A DNA stretch of 64,000 nt from the NCBI GenBank assembly GCA_028278625.1, contig JANQDY010000258.1, positions 1 through 64,000 of the forward strand. The letters are read 5' to 3'. Below are positions 24,211 to 31,659 of the stretch, piece after piece. This DNA comes from Thermodesulfobacteriota bacterium (GTDB lineage: Bacteria; Desulfobacterota; DSM-4660; Desulfatiglandales; Desulfatiglandaceae). The position numbers and the translations under genes were made by a program. Under the pieces are notes generated by a model. That model saw only the letters and a list, made by a program, of their open reading frames with translations, had not been told where the DNA came from and ran no database searches. Numbering within the stretch: the first letter of the stretch is position 1; each line of letters opens with the position of its first letter.

Positions 24211-25881
24211 TCAGCTTTTGAGGTCGTTTATGAGGGTCCTCAATCTTTCAATTTCCTTCTGTTGCTTTTGATTCTGGGTCTTAAGCTCTTTAATGGCCTC
24301 CACCAACAGGGCCGCAAGCTTGGCGTAGGAAACCCCCTTGAAACCGTCCCTGTCTTCTGAGACCAGTTCCGGCAACACCTGCTCCACATCCTGGGCCACC
24401 AGCCCGATCTGTCTCCCTTCAGCCAGACCCGCATCGGGATAATCGCTCCTGTTCCATTCGTAGCTGACACCCTGAAGAAGGGTTATCTTGTCCAGGGATG
24501 ATTCCAAGGGTTTGATTTCCTTTTTCAACCGTTTATCCGAAGATATATAGCTGGCGATCGCCCTGAAACCTCCGTAGATGACCACTTTGTTGGCGGCAAA
24601 ATCGCCCCAGATCAGGGGCTTGTCCGTGTTCGAGTTGTCGATGTAGAGTTTGTTGGAGCCCGTCTCATGGGTGCCGGCTTCGTTTCCCAAAAAGATGTTT
24701 CCACTCCCTTCGCTGTTGTAATAACCGGCATAATCTCCGATGATGGTGTTTTCCCCTCCCGTGGTATTGGACTGACCGGCCCAGACGCCCATGAAGACAT
24801 TGTAACTTCCGCTTGTATTGGCTTTTCCCGCCTCACGGCCCATAAATGTGTTGCCAACCCCGTTATTGCTGCTTTTTCCGCATTGATACCCCACAAAGGT
24901 GTTTCCGCTGGCAGCCGAATTGGCCAGTCCGGCGGAATGCCCGATGAAGGTGTTGTAACTGGCGGTGGAATTGGCTTTGCCCGCTTCGTATCCCAAAAAG
25001 GTATTTTTGCCTCCGGTGCTGCTGTGGTATCCGGAAGATACTCCCACAAAAGTGTTCTGAGTTCCGGTGCTGTTGGTGCTGTTGCTGTATCCGGAAGATA
25101 CCCCCACAAAGGTATTCTCGCTTCCCTTGTTGTTGAGCCCTGATTCATCCCCGACGAAGGTGTTGTCGGTCGTGTTTTGGATGCTATTCCCAGCAGAATA
25201 GCCGATAAGGGTATTGCGGGATCCGATGGTGTTGGCGGTTCCCGCTTGTGAGCCAACGAAGGTGTTTCGGTCGCCATCGGTCGTCTCCTTTCCCGCGGAA
25301 CTGCCCAGGAATGTGTTGTTATGGGCCTGGCTCTTTTTCCCCGCCTGATATCCGAAAAAGGCATTATCCGCGTCGGAGATATTACTCTGCCCTGCCTGGT
25401 ATCCCACAAAGGTGTTCTGCCCGCCGGTGGTGTTATTCTCTCCTGCGTCGGCTCCCACGAACACATTGTAATGGGCGTCGGTGTTGTTCTCCCCCGCCTG
25501 ATAACCCACAAAGGTGTTTTCTTTGCCCGTATCGTTATCATATCCCGTCTGATATCCGATGAAGGTATTATTATCCCCGTTATTGCCGTAACCCGCACCG
25601 TTTCCCGCGAAGACACCGTAGTCTCCGTCGTTACCTCTCCCGGCGTCTTCTCCGAAGGCAGCGTTGTCGTTTCCCGAGCTGGATCTTCCTGCCTTTACCC
25701 CAAAAAAGGAGTTATGGGATCCGCCGCTGAGCCAGCCGGCATCGTATCCGTAGTAGGTATCGGTGGTCCCCTCGCTCCCTTGGGCGTTCACCGCTTCATC
25801 GTCCCGCTCCTGGGAGAAACCGGTTGTCCCAAAGAGAGACACGAATAGCAGCAAAAATAGTACCATTGTTCCCTTTTTCAT
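24211..25881 (-). CDS. Exported 17-residue-repeat protein with C-terminal S74 intramolecular chaperone domain
   Basis: A 556-residue protein with a signal peptide (about 1-23). Residues about 40-430 consist of roughly 22 repeats of about 17 residues with the pattern N-T-F-V-G-Y-x-A-G, like the trimeric left-handed beta-helix of YadA heads and phage fibres. The C-terminal 110 residues are a peptidase S74/endosialidase chaperone domain: SDKRLKKEI gives the catalytic Ser and Lys (five residues apart), followed by IGLVAQDVEQVLPELV, GVSYAKLAALLVEAI and a terminal coiled coil. The chaperone normally drives trimer folding and cuts itself off. No phage genes are nearby, so this is probably a surface or periplasmic fibre. 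The DNA repeats have a period near 51 bp. Confidence 0.85.
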   Translation of the reverse strand: MKKGTMVLFLLLFVSLFGTTGFSQERDDEAVNAQGSEGTTDTYYGYDAGWLSGGSHNSFFGVKAGRSSSGNDNAAFGEDAGRGNDGDYGVFAGNGAGYGNNGDNNTFIGYQTGYDNDTGKENTFVGYQAGENNTDAHYNVFVGADAGENNTTGGQNTFVGYQAGQSNISDADNAFFGYQAGKKSQAHNNTFLGSSAGKETTDGDRNTFVGSQAGTANTIGSRNTLIGYSAGNSIQNTTDNTFVGDESGLNNKGSENTFVGVSSGYSNSTNSTGTQNTFVGVSSGYHSSTGGKNTFLGYEAGKANSTASYNTFIGHSAGLANSAASGNTFVGYQCGKSSNNGVGNTFMGREAGKANTSGSYNVFMGVWAGQSNTTGGENTIIGDYAGYYNSEGSGNIFLGNEAGTHETGSNKLYIDNSNTDKPLIWGDFAANKVVIYGGFRAIASYISSDKRLKKEIKPLESSLDKITLLQGVSYEWNRSDYPDAGLAEGRQIGLVAQDVEQVLPELVSEDRDGFKGVSYAKLAALLVEAIKELKTQNQKQQKEIERLRTLINDLKS

Positions 25882-25961
25882 AATAACGAACTCCTTGTGT
25901 TAGAGATGGATTGACCAGGTGGCGAAGACGGGCCCACGAGAACCTCTAAAGTGCTACGCCG

Positions 25962-26477
25962 TCACCTATCGTTTCCGGAGAGTATGGTACCGTTGGAATA
26001 ATCCACACTCACGAGCCGGAGACCCGAGGTCCCTTCCAGAAGTACGTACCTGGCCGATTCAATGATCGGCGCAAGGACCCAGGCGGTGTTGTTGGGGTCA
26101 GCCGACCATTGAACCACCCAACTGGGTCTGCCGCCTTCCTTGGGATAAGGAGATACTCCCAAATTGTCGGTGCTTGCCAAAAAGCGCTTTGATGCCAGGG
26201 GTCCGACCGGTAAGGATTCATCTAAAAACTCTTTGACCAGTTCCCCGTCCGGGCTGTAGAAAGCCACCGATTTCAACCATATGACGCCGCCCGCTTCAGT
26301 GTTGATGTTCCGGACATAGAGGGAACTCCCGCTGTAGACGGCGGAAGGATATAAGAGATTGTGGGCACCTTGAACATAAACCGTCTGCCCTCTCGAAAAA
26401 ATGGCCCTCTCGCCAGAAGCCACCGATGACAGAAAAAGGCAAAATGAAATGACCCCAAAAATGATTCGCTTTTTCAT
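25962..26477 (-). CDS. DUF3124-like exported protein
   Basis: A 171-residue protein with a clear signal peptide (cut near SSVASG-ER). The mature domain runs from GQTVYVQGAHNLLY through SLYVRNIN, YSPDGELVKEFLDES and PLASKRFLAS to APIIESARYVLLEGTSG. That order matches my recollection of DUF3124, small periplasmic beta-proteins of unknown function. It lies 80 nt upstream of the S74 repeat protein on the same strand. Both are exported, so they may form a two-gene unit. Ribosome site GGAGGG is about 6 nt before the ATG. No catalytic residues are apparent. Confidence 0.65.
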   Translation of the reverse strand: MKKRIIFGVISFCLFLSSVASGERAIFSRGQTVYVQGAHNLLYPSAVYSGSSLYVRNINTEAGGVIWLKSVAFYSPDGELVKEFLDESLPVGPLASKRFLASTDNLGVSPYPKEGGRPSWVVQWSADPNNTAWVLAPIIESARYVLLEGTSGLRLVSVDYSNGTILSGNDR

Positions 26478-26609
26478 CTGAACCCTCCTTTACGTTTTTG
26501 TTAAAGGTAATTTCCAGGTTTCCATTTGAGACGATTGCCCATCTGCCGTTTCTCTCGAAAAGAGAGGAACACGGAAGAATGAAACACCCACATAATCAAA
26601 GACCCGAGG

Positions 26610-27896
26610 CTACTCATGGGCCCCTTTAAGGAGTTGCTCCATGATCAGGGAGCTCACGACCCCTGCTACGAAACCGTTTCCCAGGATGGGCCTCATAAAC
26701 GGGTTTATACTCTCAATCACCTCAAGGGGCAGGAATGCCACCAGGGTGCCGATTAAGATGGATGCCCCGATCACCAGGCCGTCCTCAAAGCGGAAGTCTT
26801 TCTCCCTTTGAAAAGCGACCATCATCCCCGCGCCAATCTGGGTCATCATGACATAGGCCAGGATGGCCCCAATGACCACCGAAGGGACGTTACCGACAAA
26901 ACCGCCGGCCGCCGGCGAAAAGGCCAGCATGAAAATGACGGCCGCGGCGGGAATCAGCGTAAAGCGCGAAGCACAACGGGTTGCGGCAATGACGCCGGGG
27001 CTTATGGTGTAATCCACCGGCCCGATGACCCCCAGAAACCCTGCCATTGTATTGGCCAGTCCGGTGACGCATATGCCTCTGGTAATTCTTCCGTCCATGT
27101 CATTTGCATGAAGCATTTCATTGACCGCCTGGATGGAGCCCACCTCATTGATGGCAAGGGCCACATAACAGAAGAGAAAGGAGACGAGCAGTCCCGGCTG
27201 GAAGGAAAAGGGGAAGTTCAGTTCTTTAAAAGGATCCCTGCACCACGGGATCGTCGTGTGAGGTCCGCGACTCCATACTTCCGGAAATATGAGGAGATAG
27301 GTGAGACTGCCAGCGATAACGGCCCAAATAAGGAGCGTGGATCGCAAGATGCCCCTTAGGTATCGATAACAGAGAAGCATTGCAAAGACCAGCACAAAGG
27401 CGAACGTCACGTTCCAGACGGAATCAATGCCGCTTTCCGTGTGGATTATCAGCTTCTGGATGGTGGGAGCGATGGTAAAGGCGATCAGCAGGAGGACCAC
27501 CGCAATCACGTTGGGGGTAAAGAACCGGCGAAGGTGTTTCAAAAGACCGCTGGCACCTAAGAATGTGACGAAAAGGCCTCCCATCATCACCGACGTGTAA
27601 ATCGCTTCCATTTTGAAGCTTTGACTCGCAATCACGCCCACAAAAAGCACCGCTGCCGGGCCGGGAAGCAACGGCAGCCTGTGACCCCAAAGGATTTGGC
27701 AGAAGAGGGTCACCCCGCAGACAAAAAGGATTTTCTGAAGGTAAAGGATATGGTGAATCGGATCGGAGTAGTGGAGTGCTCCCACAACCTTGCCCAAAAT
27801 GATCGTGGAACAGATGAGAATCGCCGCCCATTGAAGCCCCAACAGGCAGGATTTAAAAAATGGGGGTCTCTCATTAAGTCCGTAATCAAGTTTCAT
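26610..27896 (-). CDS. NCS2-family uracil/xanthine permease-like transporter
   Basis: A 428-residue inner-membrane protein with about 12-14 hydrophobic segments. It begins YGLNERPPFFKSCLLGLQW, the NCS2 N-terminal signature. The central helices include INEVGSIQAVNEML and GICVTGLANTMAGFLGVIGPVDYTISPGVIAATR, where NCS2 carriers bind the nucleobase. It should import a nucleobase or related compound with a proton or sodium ion, but the substrate cannot be fixed. It diverges from the Tat aldo/keto reductase and is not packed with other genes. Confidence 0.87.
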   Translation of the reverse strand: MKLDYGLNERPPFFKSCLLGLQWAAILICSTIILGKVVGALHYSDPIHHILYLQKILFVCGVTLFCQILWGHRLPLLPGPAAVLFVGVIASQSFKMEAIYTSVMMGGLFVTFLGASGLLKHLRRFFTPNVIAVVLLLIAFTIAPTIQKLIIHTESGIDSVWNVTFAFVLVFAMLLCYRYLRGILRSTLLIWAVIAGSLTYLLIFPEVWSRGPHTTIPWCRDPFKELNFPFSFQPGLLVSFLFCYVALAINEVGSIQAVNEMLHANDMDGRITRGICVTGLANTMAGFLGVIGPVDYTISPGVIAATRCASRFTLIPAAAVIFMLAFSPAAGGFVGNVPSVVIGAILAYVMMTQIGAGMMVAFQREKDFRFEDGLVIGASILIGTLVAFLPLEVIESINPFMRPILGNGFVAGVVSSLIMEQLLKGAHE

Positions 27897-28108
27897 TTTG
27901 CATTTCCGAGGGCCTTAATGCATGGCGGATGATTACCTGATTCTCTGAAAGGGCCGTCTTTTTTTGGATTTCCGAACCGTCTTTACTATGCAGGAAAAAA
28001 AGGGTAAAGTCCATATCTACAATAGCTTTTGCATGAAGGAATACCGTCGGACGGATTTCCAGGGAAGCGCATTTTTGATGAATTTAGTGGAAGATAGAGG
28101 TGACCAAA

Positions 28109-29347
28109 ATGTCAAGAAAAGAAGAAAAAAGCACGCGGCGCGATTTTCTTAAAACCGTCGGCGCTCTGGGTGCCGGTTCAATCGTCGCAGCAACGGCCCC
28201 CTTGGCGAGTGCCAAAAGCGATGGAACCGAAAAGAAAAGCACCACGGTTCCCAAAAGGCCCTTTGGAAAAACCGGCGTTGACGTTTCCATACTCTCTCTG
28301 GGGGGTGTGCTCAAAATGTCGGATCAGCTCGTGTTCCGAATGGCCTACAAGATGGGAGTGACTTACTGGGATACGGCCGACAGCTATGGTTGGGGAAAGA
28401 ACGAGAAAGCCATCGGCAAGTATTTCTCCAAATTCCCGGATGAACGGAAGAATATCTTTCTGGTGACCAAGGCCGCCACGTCAGATCCCGAGGAGTTGAC
28501 GGAGAAATTGAACAAATCCCTTGAAAAAATGAATACGTCATATGTGGATCTGTATCTCATCCATTATGTCAAAGACGTGGAAGATGAACTGACGCCTGAG
28601 GTGAAAGCCTGGGCTGAAAAGACAAAATCGAGCGGAAAGATCCGGCTTTTCGGGTTCAGCGCCCATAAGAACATGGAAGAATCGATGCTTGCCGCATCGA
28701 AACTGGGTTGGATCGATGGCATCATGATGAGCTACAATTACCGGCTCATGGTAACGGATGAGATGAAAAGGGCTGTCGATGCCTGTGTGAAAGCAGGCAT
28801 CGGATTGACCGCCATGAAAACACAGGCCACTTTTACGGCGAACTTTTATGCCTCCATCGGGTCTGAAACCGATGAAGCGCTCAGGATGACCGAAAGCTTC
28901 ATGAAAGAGGGTTACACCCCCGAGCAGGCAAAGCTCAAAGTGGTCTGGGAGAACCCGAATATCGCCAGCATCTGTTCGGCCATGCCCAATATGACCATTC
29001 TTCAGGCCAACGTGGCGGCGGCGATGGATGACAAGAAGGTTTCGACACGGCACAAGGATCTGCTGAACCGGTATGCCCGGTTGACCTGTTCCGGATATTG
29101 CGCGGGATGTGCGGCCATCTGCGAGCCGGCAGTGGATCACCGTGTGCCCATCAGCGATCTTCTGCGTTGTTCCATGTACCGTTTCGGCTACGGTGACCGG
29201 GAAATGGCCCTGGCGTTGTTTAAAACGATGCCCAAAAACGTAAGCGCACGGGTTTCTGAAACGGACTTCTCCCTGGCGGAGCGTCGATGCCCTCAAAACA
29301 TACAGATCGGCAGGCTGTTAAGAACCGCCGTGGAAGACCTTGCCTGA
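28109..29347 (+). CDS. Tat-exported aldo/keto reductase with C-terminal 4Fe-4S motif
   Basis: A 412-residue protein starting with a twin-arginine signal (STRRDFLK, then a hydrophobic Ala/Gly segment ending in ASA). The AKR barrel keeps the catalytic tetrad: Asp and Tyr in DTADSYG, Lys in LVTK and His in LIHYV. The C-terminal extension has CSGYCAGCAAIC (CX3CX2CX3C), expected to bind a [4Fe-4S] cluster, plus Cys in LLRCSMY and ERRCPQ. Start is the ATG with GAGGTG 6 nt upstream. It is paralogous to the AKR ending at 31660 on the other strand. A relic of a similar 3' end lies at 31610. Substrate unknown; the cofactor must be loaded before export. Confidence 0.88.
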   Translation: MSRKEEKSTRRDFLKTVGALGAGSIVAATAPLASAKSDGTEKKSTTVPKRPFGKTGVDVSILSLGGVLKMSDQLVFRMAYKMGVTYWDTADSYGWGKNEKAIGKYFSKFPDERKNIFLVTKAATSDPEELTEKLNKSLEKMNTSYVDLYLIHYVKDVEDELTPEVKAWAEKTKSSGKIRLFGFSAHKNMEESMLAASKLGWIDGIMMSYNYRLMVTDEMKRAVDACVKAGIGLTAMKTQATFTANFYASIGSETDEALRMTESFMKEGYTPEQAKLKVVWENPNIASICSAMPNMTILQANVAAAMDDKKVSTRHKDLLNRYARLTCSGYCAGCAAICEPAVDHRVPISDLLRCSMYRFGYGDREMALALFKTMPKNVSARVSETDFSLAERRCPQNIQIGRLLRTAVEDLA

Positions 29348-29514
29348 AAGCGTTTTGTGGATAAAACGGAAATTTCCATGGAGAATGGAAGAACGCCGCT
29401 TTTTCTTGACATATCACTGTTTTTCACTAATGATTGCCCTTGTTAACCATAAAGCTAAGCAGTGATTTTCTAAGGATGGAGGCAAGCTGCTGGAAAACCC
29501 CACACAATGCCTTC

Positions 29515-29664
29515 TCAATCAAAGTCGGCCGGGCTCCGGACCGAAAGCCCCGGCCTTTTCAGGTCATGGGTATAGATCATTGTGGTTTAGACATCCGCAT
29601 GGCCCGGGAATTCCTGCACCGTAAGGATATCCTAACGTGCCTCTAACTGATGGGTGGCAAAGGA
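29515..29664 (-). pseudogene. Decayed C-terminus of an integron-type tyrosine recombinase (IntI-like)
   Basis: Read on the minus strand, the translation is SFATHQLEAR, stop, DILTVQEFPGHADV, stop, TTMIYTHDLKR, then a tail ending GLSVRSPADFD and a stop. This matches the IntI C-terminus: SFATHLLE, DIRTVQELLGH, the nucleophile Tyr in TTMIYTH and the terminal GVRSPAD. Two in-frame stops and the missing N-terminal four-fifths show it is dead. It faces away from the dapF-like gene, the normal integrase-cassette orientation. It occupies the middle of the 29348-29702 space; the flanks show nothing else. Confidence 0.75.
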
Positions 29665-29702
29665 CTAACCACTCCCTTCAATACCTTGTTCGAAGGAAGA
29701 AA

Positions 29703-30539
29703 ATGAAATACGTCAAATACCATGGTCTCGGGAATGACTATTTGGTAATCAACCCAGCTGATGTTGTCGAAAACCTTGAGGCGAGCCATGTAAGACGTAT
29801 TTGCAACCGCAATTATGGAATTGGCTCTGATGGCATTCTTTTGGGTCCACTTGATAGTGAAACAAATGATTTTCGGCTAAGAATTCTGAACCCAGATGGC
29901 AGCGAGGCGGAAAAAAGCGGGAATGGCCTTCGTATCTTTTCACGGTATTTATATGACCAGGGTTTGGTTCATGAAGACCCATTTACAATTGAGACCCTTG
30001 GAGGAACTGTCATATGTCTTGTCCATAATGGCGGGAAAACCGTAACAGTGGAGATGGGAGAGGTCAGTTTCTTGAGTACACTGATACCGGTCACTGGAGA
30101 AAAGCGTGATGTCTTGCGAGAACACATGGAGGTGGCAGGTACTACATTTGAGTATTGTGCGGTTACTGTGGGCAACCCTCATTGTGTCATCCTCAGTGAA
30201 AATATTTCCCCTGAGATTGCCCGACAGTATGGCCCATTGATCGAAAACGACTCGCGCTTCCCTCATCGAACGAACGTCCAGTTTCTGGAAATCATTGATA
30301 ATGGGAATATACAAATTGAAATCTGGGAGCGGGGAGCGGGCTACACTCTGGCCTCGGGCAGCAGCAGTACTGCCGCTGCAGCCGTTGCCTATAAGCTCGG
30401 TCTCTGTGGTCCGGTTATCACTGTTCACATGCCAGGAGGAGAACTTGCTCTCAAGTTCTCTAAGGAGTATTCTGCTACTATGACCGGTCCAGTGATCCGT
30501 GTTTGTGAAGGTGTTATGGACAAAGAAATGTTTGAGTAA
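29703..30539 (+). CDS. Diaminopimelate epimerase-fold protein lacking both catalytic cysteines
   Basis: A 278-residue protein clearly of DapF fold: KYHGLGNDYLVI, YGIGSDGILLGP, NPDGSEAEKSGNGLR, VGNPHCVI. However, the two cysteines that do the two-base epimerisation are replaced. The NGxRC position is Ile78 (NGLRIFSR) and the ACG position is Ser218 (GAGYTLASGSSS); the neighbouring Glu is Tyr214. It is thus unlikely to be an ordinary diaminopimelate epimerase. It may be an isomerase with other chemistry or a binding protein. AAGGAAG lies before the ATG. The stop codon falls inside an attC-like site, as expected for an integron cassette. Its base composition is lower in GC than neighbours. Confidence 0.8.
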   Translation: MKYVKYHGLGNDYLVINPADVVENLEASHVRRICNRNYGIGSDGILLGPLDSETNDFRLRILNPDGSEAEKSGNGLRIFSRYLYDQGLVHEDPFTIETLGGTVICLVHNGGKTVTVEMGEVSFLSTLIPVTGEKRDVLREHMEVAGTTFEYCAVTVGNPHCVILSENISPEIARQYGPLIENDSRFPHRTNVQFLEIIDNGNIQIEIWERGAGYTLASGSSSTAAAAVAYKLGLCGPVITVHMPGGELALKFSKEYSATMTGPVIRVCEGVMDKEMFE

Positions 30540-30619
30540 CAAAAACATTCGAACCATGCCTTTCACTCGGACGGCAATTCCGCTGCGCTCCATTGCCCCC
30601 GGTGAAGGACGCGTTAGCT
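30534..30619 (+). repeat. attC-like integron recombination site 1
   Basis: The site runs from a core ending in AAC (GAGTAAC) to GTTAGCT and folds as an imperfect palindrome. GGCAAT pairs with ATTGCC, and CCTTTCAC pairs with GGTGAAGG with one extrahelical base on one arm. The apical loop TCCGCTGCGCTCC is typical of attC sites. It begins at the stop of the dapF-like gene and ends 17 nt before hicB. Palindrome and cores are seen; the recombination role is inferred. Confidence 0.6.
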
Positions 30620-30636
30620 GGTAAAGGAGGAGCCAC

Positions 30637-30828
30637 ATGAAAATAAACATCATTTATAAAAAGCAAAAAGAATGGTTTATCGGTCATATACAAGAATATC
30701 CTGATTATGAGAGCCAGGGGAAAAATTTAGAAGAGTTGAAAGAGAATTTGTTAGATATTTATTTTGATATCGAAAAAGGTTTGGTACCTGATGCAGAGCC
30801 TTTTCATCTATTGGAAGTCGCAATATGA
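30637..30828 (+). CDS. hicB: HicB-family antitoxin
   Basis: A 63-residue protein with the partial RNase H-like HicB fold: an opening beta strand (MKINIIYKK), then WFIGHIQEYPDYESQGKNLEEL and a helix KENLLDIYFDIE. It should bind and block the HicA toxin and possibly repress the operon. AGGAGG is 6-7 nt upstream. It lacks an extended C-terminal DNA-binding domain, so repression would need another element. Its stop overlaps the hicA start by 4 nt (ATGA). Order is antitoxin first. It sits between two attC-like sites, like toxin-antitoxin cassettes known in integrons. Confidence 0.85.
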   Translation: MKINIIYKKQKEWFIGHIQEYPDYESQGKNLEELKENLLDIYFDIEKGLVPDAEPFHLLEVAI

Positions 30829-30998
30829 AAAGGAAGGAATTGATTAAAATAATCACTTCAATGGGCTGCGTTTTTGTACGCCATGGCGGAAATCACGATT
30901 GGTACAAAAATCCTCAATCAGGAAAGAGTCAACCTATTCCAAGACATAAAGAGATCGAAGACGGGCTTGCGAGAAGAATAATAAAAAGGCTGTCTTAA
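30825..30998 (+). CDS. hicA: HicA-family toxin, mRNA interferase
   Basis: A 57-residue double-stranded-RNA-binding-like protein: KRKELIKIITSMGCVFVRHGGNHDWYKN, then PIPRHKEIEDGLARRIIKRL. The catalytic His is expected to be His24 in GGNHDWY. It should cleave mRNA or stall translation when free. Too short for routine gene finding, but it overlaps hicB (ATGA), and the length and both motifs fit HicA. Nothing suggests decay: the frame is intact and the conserved His is kept. Confidence 0.85.
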   Translation: MKRKELIKIITSMGCVFVRHGGNHDWYKNPQSGKSQPIPRHKEIEDGLARRIIKRLS

Positions 30999-31006
30999 AA
31001 TGGTGA

Positions 31007-31082
31007 GTTTAACAAGTACTGCCAGCCAACCTCGCCATTTCAGCCGACGCAAAAAACCCTGCGGCTGAATGGACCGTTGTGA
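31007..31082 (+). repeat. attC-like integron recombination site 2
   Basis: Starts GTTTAAC, a perfect RYYYAAC core, and ends at GTTGTGA. The interior forms a stem in which CCATTTCAGCCG pairs with CGGCTGAATGG, with one extra T on one arm, the extrahelical base expected in a folded attC. It lies 9 nt after hicA and before the flavodoxin gene. The R' core is imperfect (A instead of a pyrimidine at the end), so confidence is moderate. Confidence 0.55.
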
Positions 31083-31123
31083 AAACTTGTAATAGTGCTA
31101 ATCAAATGAAAGGAATTGATGGG

Positions 31124-31603
31124 ATGAAAATTCTTGTTCTATATTTTTCCAAAGGTGGAAATACAAGGCGTTTAGCGGAGGCAATTGCCACTGGTGTTGA
31201 CAAGACTGAGGGTACTGAAGCCGTTTTGAAAAAGACGCAAGACGTAACCAAGGATGATTTTCTTAATGCAGAAGCTGTAATAGCCGGATCACCCGTCTAT
31301 TTCGGAACCATGGCCGCGGAATTAAAGAAAGTATTGGATGATTTTGTGAGTGTGCGTAAAAGAATGGAAGGTAAGGTGGGTGCTGCTTTTACGACTTCCG
31401 GAGATCCAACTGGCGGCAAAGAAACCACAATGATGTCAATTATTCAGGCCCTTTTAATCTATGGCATGATCATAACCGGAGATCCCATGTCAGCTACCGG
31501 CCATTATGGTACGGCATGCGTTGGATCACCAGATGAAACTGCGATCCAAAATGGTATCAAGTTAGGACAACGTGTCGCTGAACTAACTTTAAAAATCAGA
31601 TGA
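31124..31603 (+). CDS. Flavodoxin-fold protein, possible NAD(P)H-dependent flavin reductase
   Basis: A 159-residue flavodoxin-like protein. The FMN phosphate-binding loop is YFSKGGNTRRLAE near the N-terminus, the second loop GSPVYFGTMAAELK follows at about 69-82, and TSGDPTGGKETT is near 106. It resembles the WrbA/flavodoxin family and should carry electrons or reduce quinones in the cytosol. The ATG at 31124 is preferred (AAGGA 9 nt upstream). It is the last gene of the cassette-like patch. No attC follows; instead the relic of an aldo/keto reductase 3' end begins 6 nt after its stop. Confidence 0.83.
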   Translation: MKILVLYFSKGGNTRRLAEAIATGVDKTEGTEAVLKKTQDVTKDDFLNAEAVIAGSPVYFGTMAAELKKVLDDFVSVRKRMEGKVGAAFTTSGDPTGGKETTMMSIIQALLIYGMIITGDPMSATGHYGTACVGSPDETAIQNGIKLGQRVAELTLKIR

Positions 31604-31609
31604 TCGTAA

Positions 31610-31649
31610 GTCGGCAGGCTGCTAAAAGCCGCCGTGGGGGATCTTCCCA
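31610..31649 (+). pseudogene. Relic of an aldo/keto reductase 3' end
   Basis: This 40-nt stretch reads V-G-R-L-L-K-A-A-V-G-D-L-P-R and matches the last codons of the AKR gene ending at 29347 (I-G-R-L-L-R-T-A-V-E-D-L-A-stop) at roughly 32 of 40 bases, in the same orientation. The stop codon is lost. It looks like the remains of a third AKR copy, or one arm of a direct duplication flanking the cassette patch. Confidence 0.55.
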
Positions 31650-31659
31650 GACAGGCACT

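Noticed and set aside
24612..25616. A 334-codon minus frame inside the S74 repeat gene
   Set aside because: Shadow frame caused by the 51-bp coding repeats; Thr/Arg/Pro-rich, no ribosome site, and the main frame has a signal peptide and S74 domain.
24650..25800. Regular 51-bp repeats that could suggest a CRISPR array
   Set aside because: The repeats are coding, diverged, contiguous without unique spacers, and keep the reading frame.
27964..28152. A 62-codon plus frame before the first AKR
   Set aside because: It runs into the AKR coding start in another register and lacks support.
29434..29646. A 70-codon plus-strand frame ending GIDHCGLDIRMAREFLHRKDILTCL
   Set aside because: It is the antisense of the decayed integrase; its sequence is explained by the minus-strand IntI-like reading.
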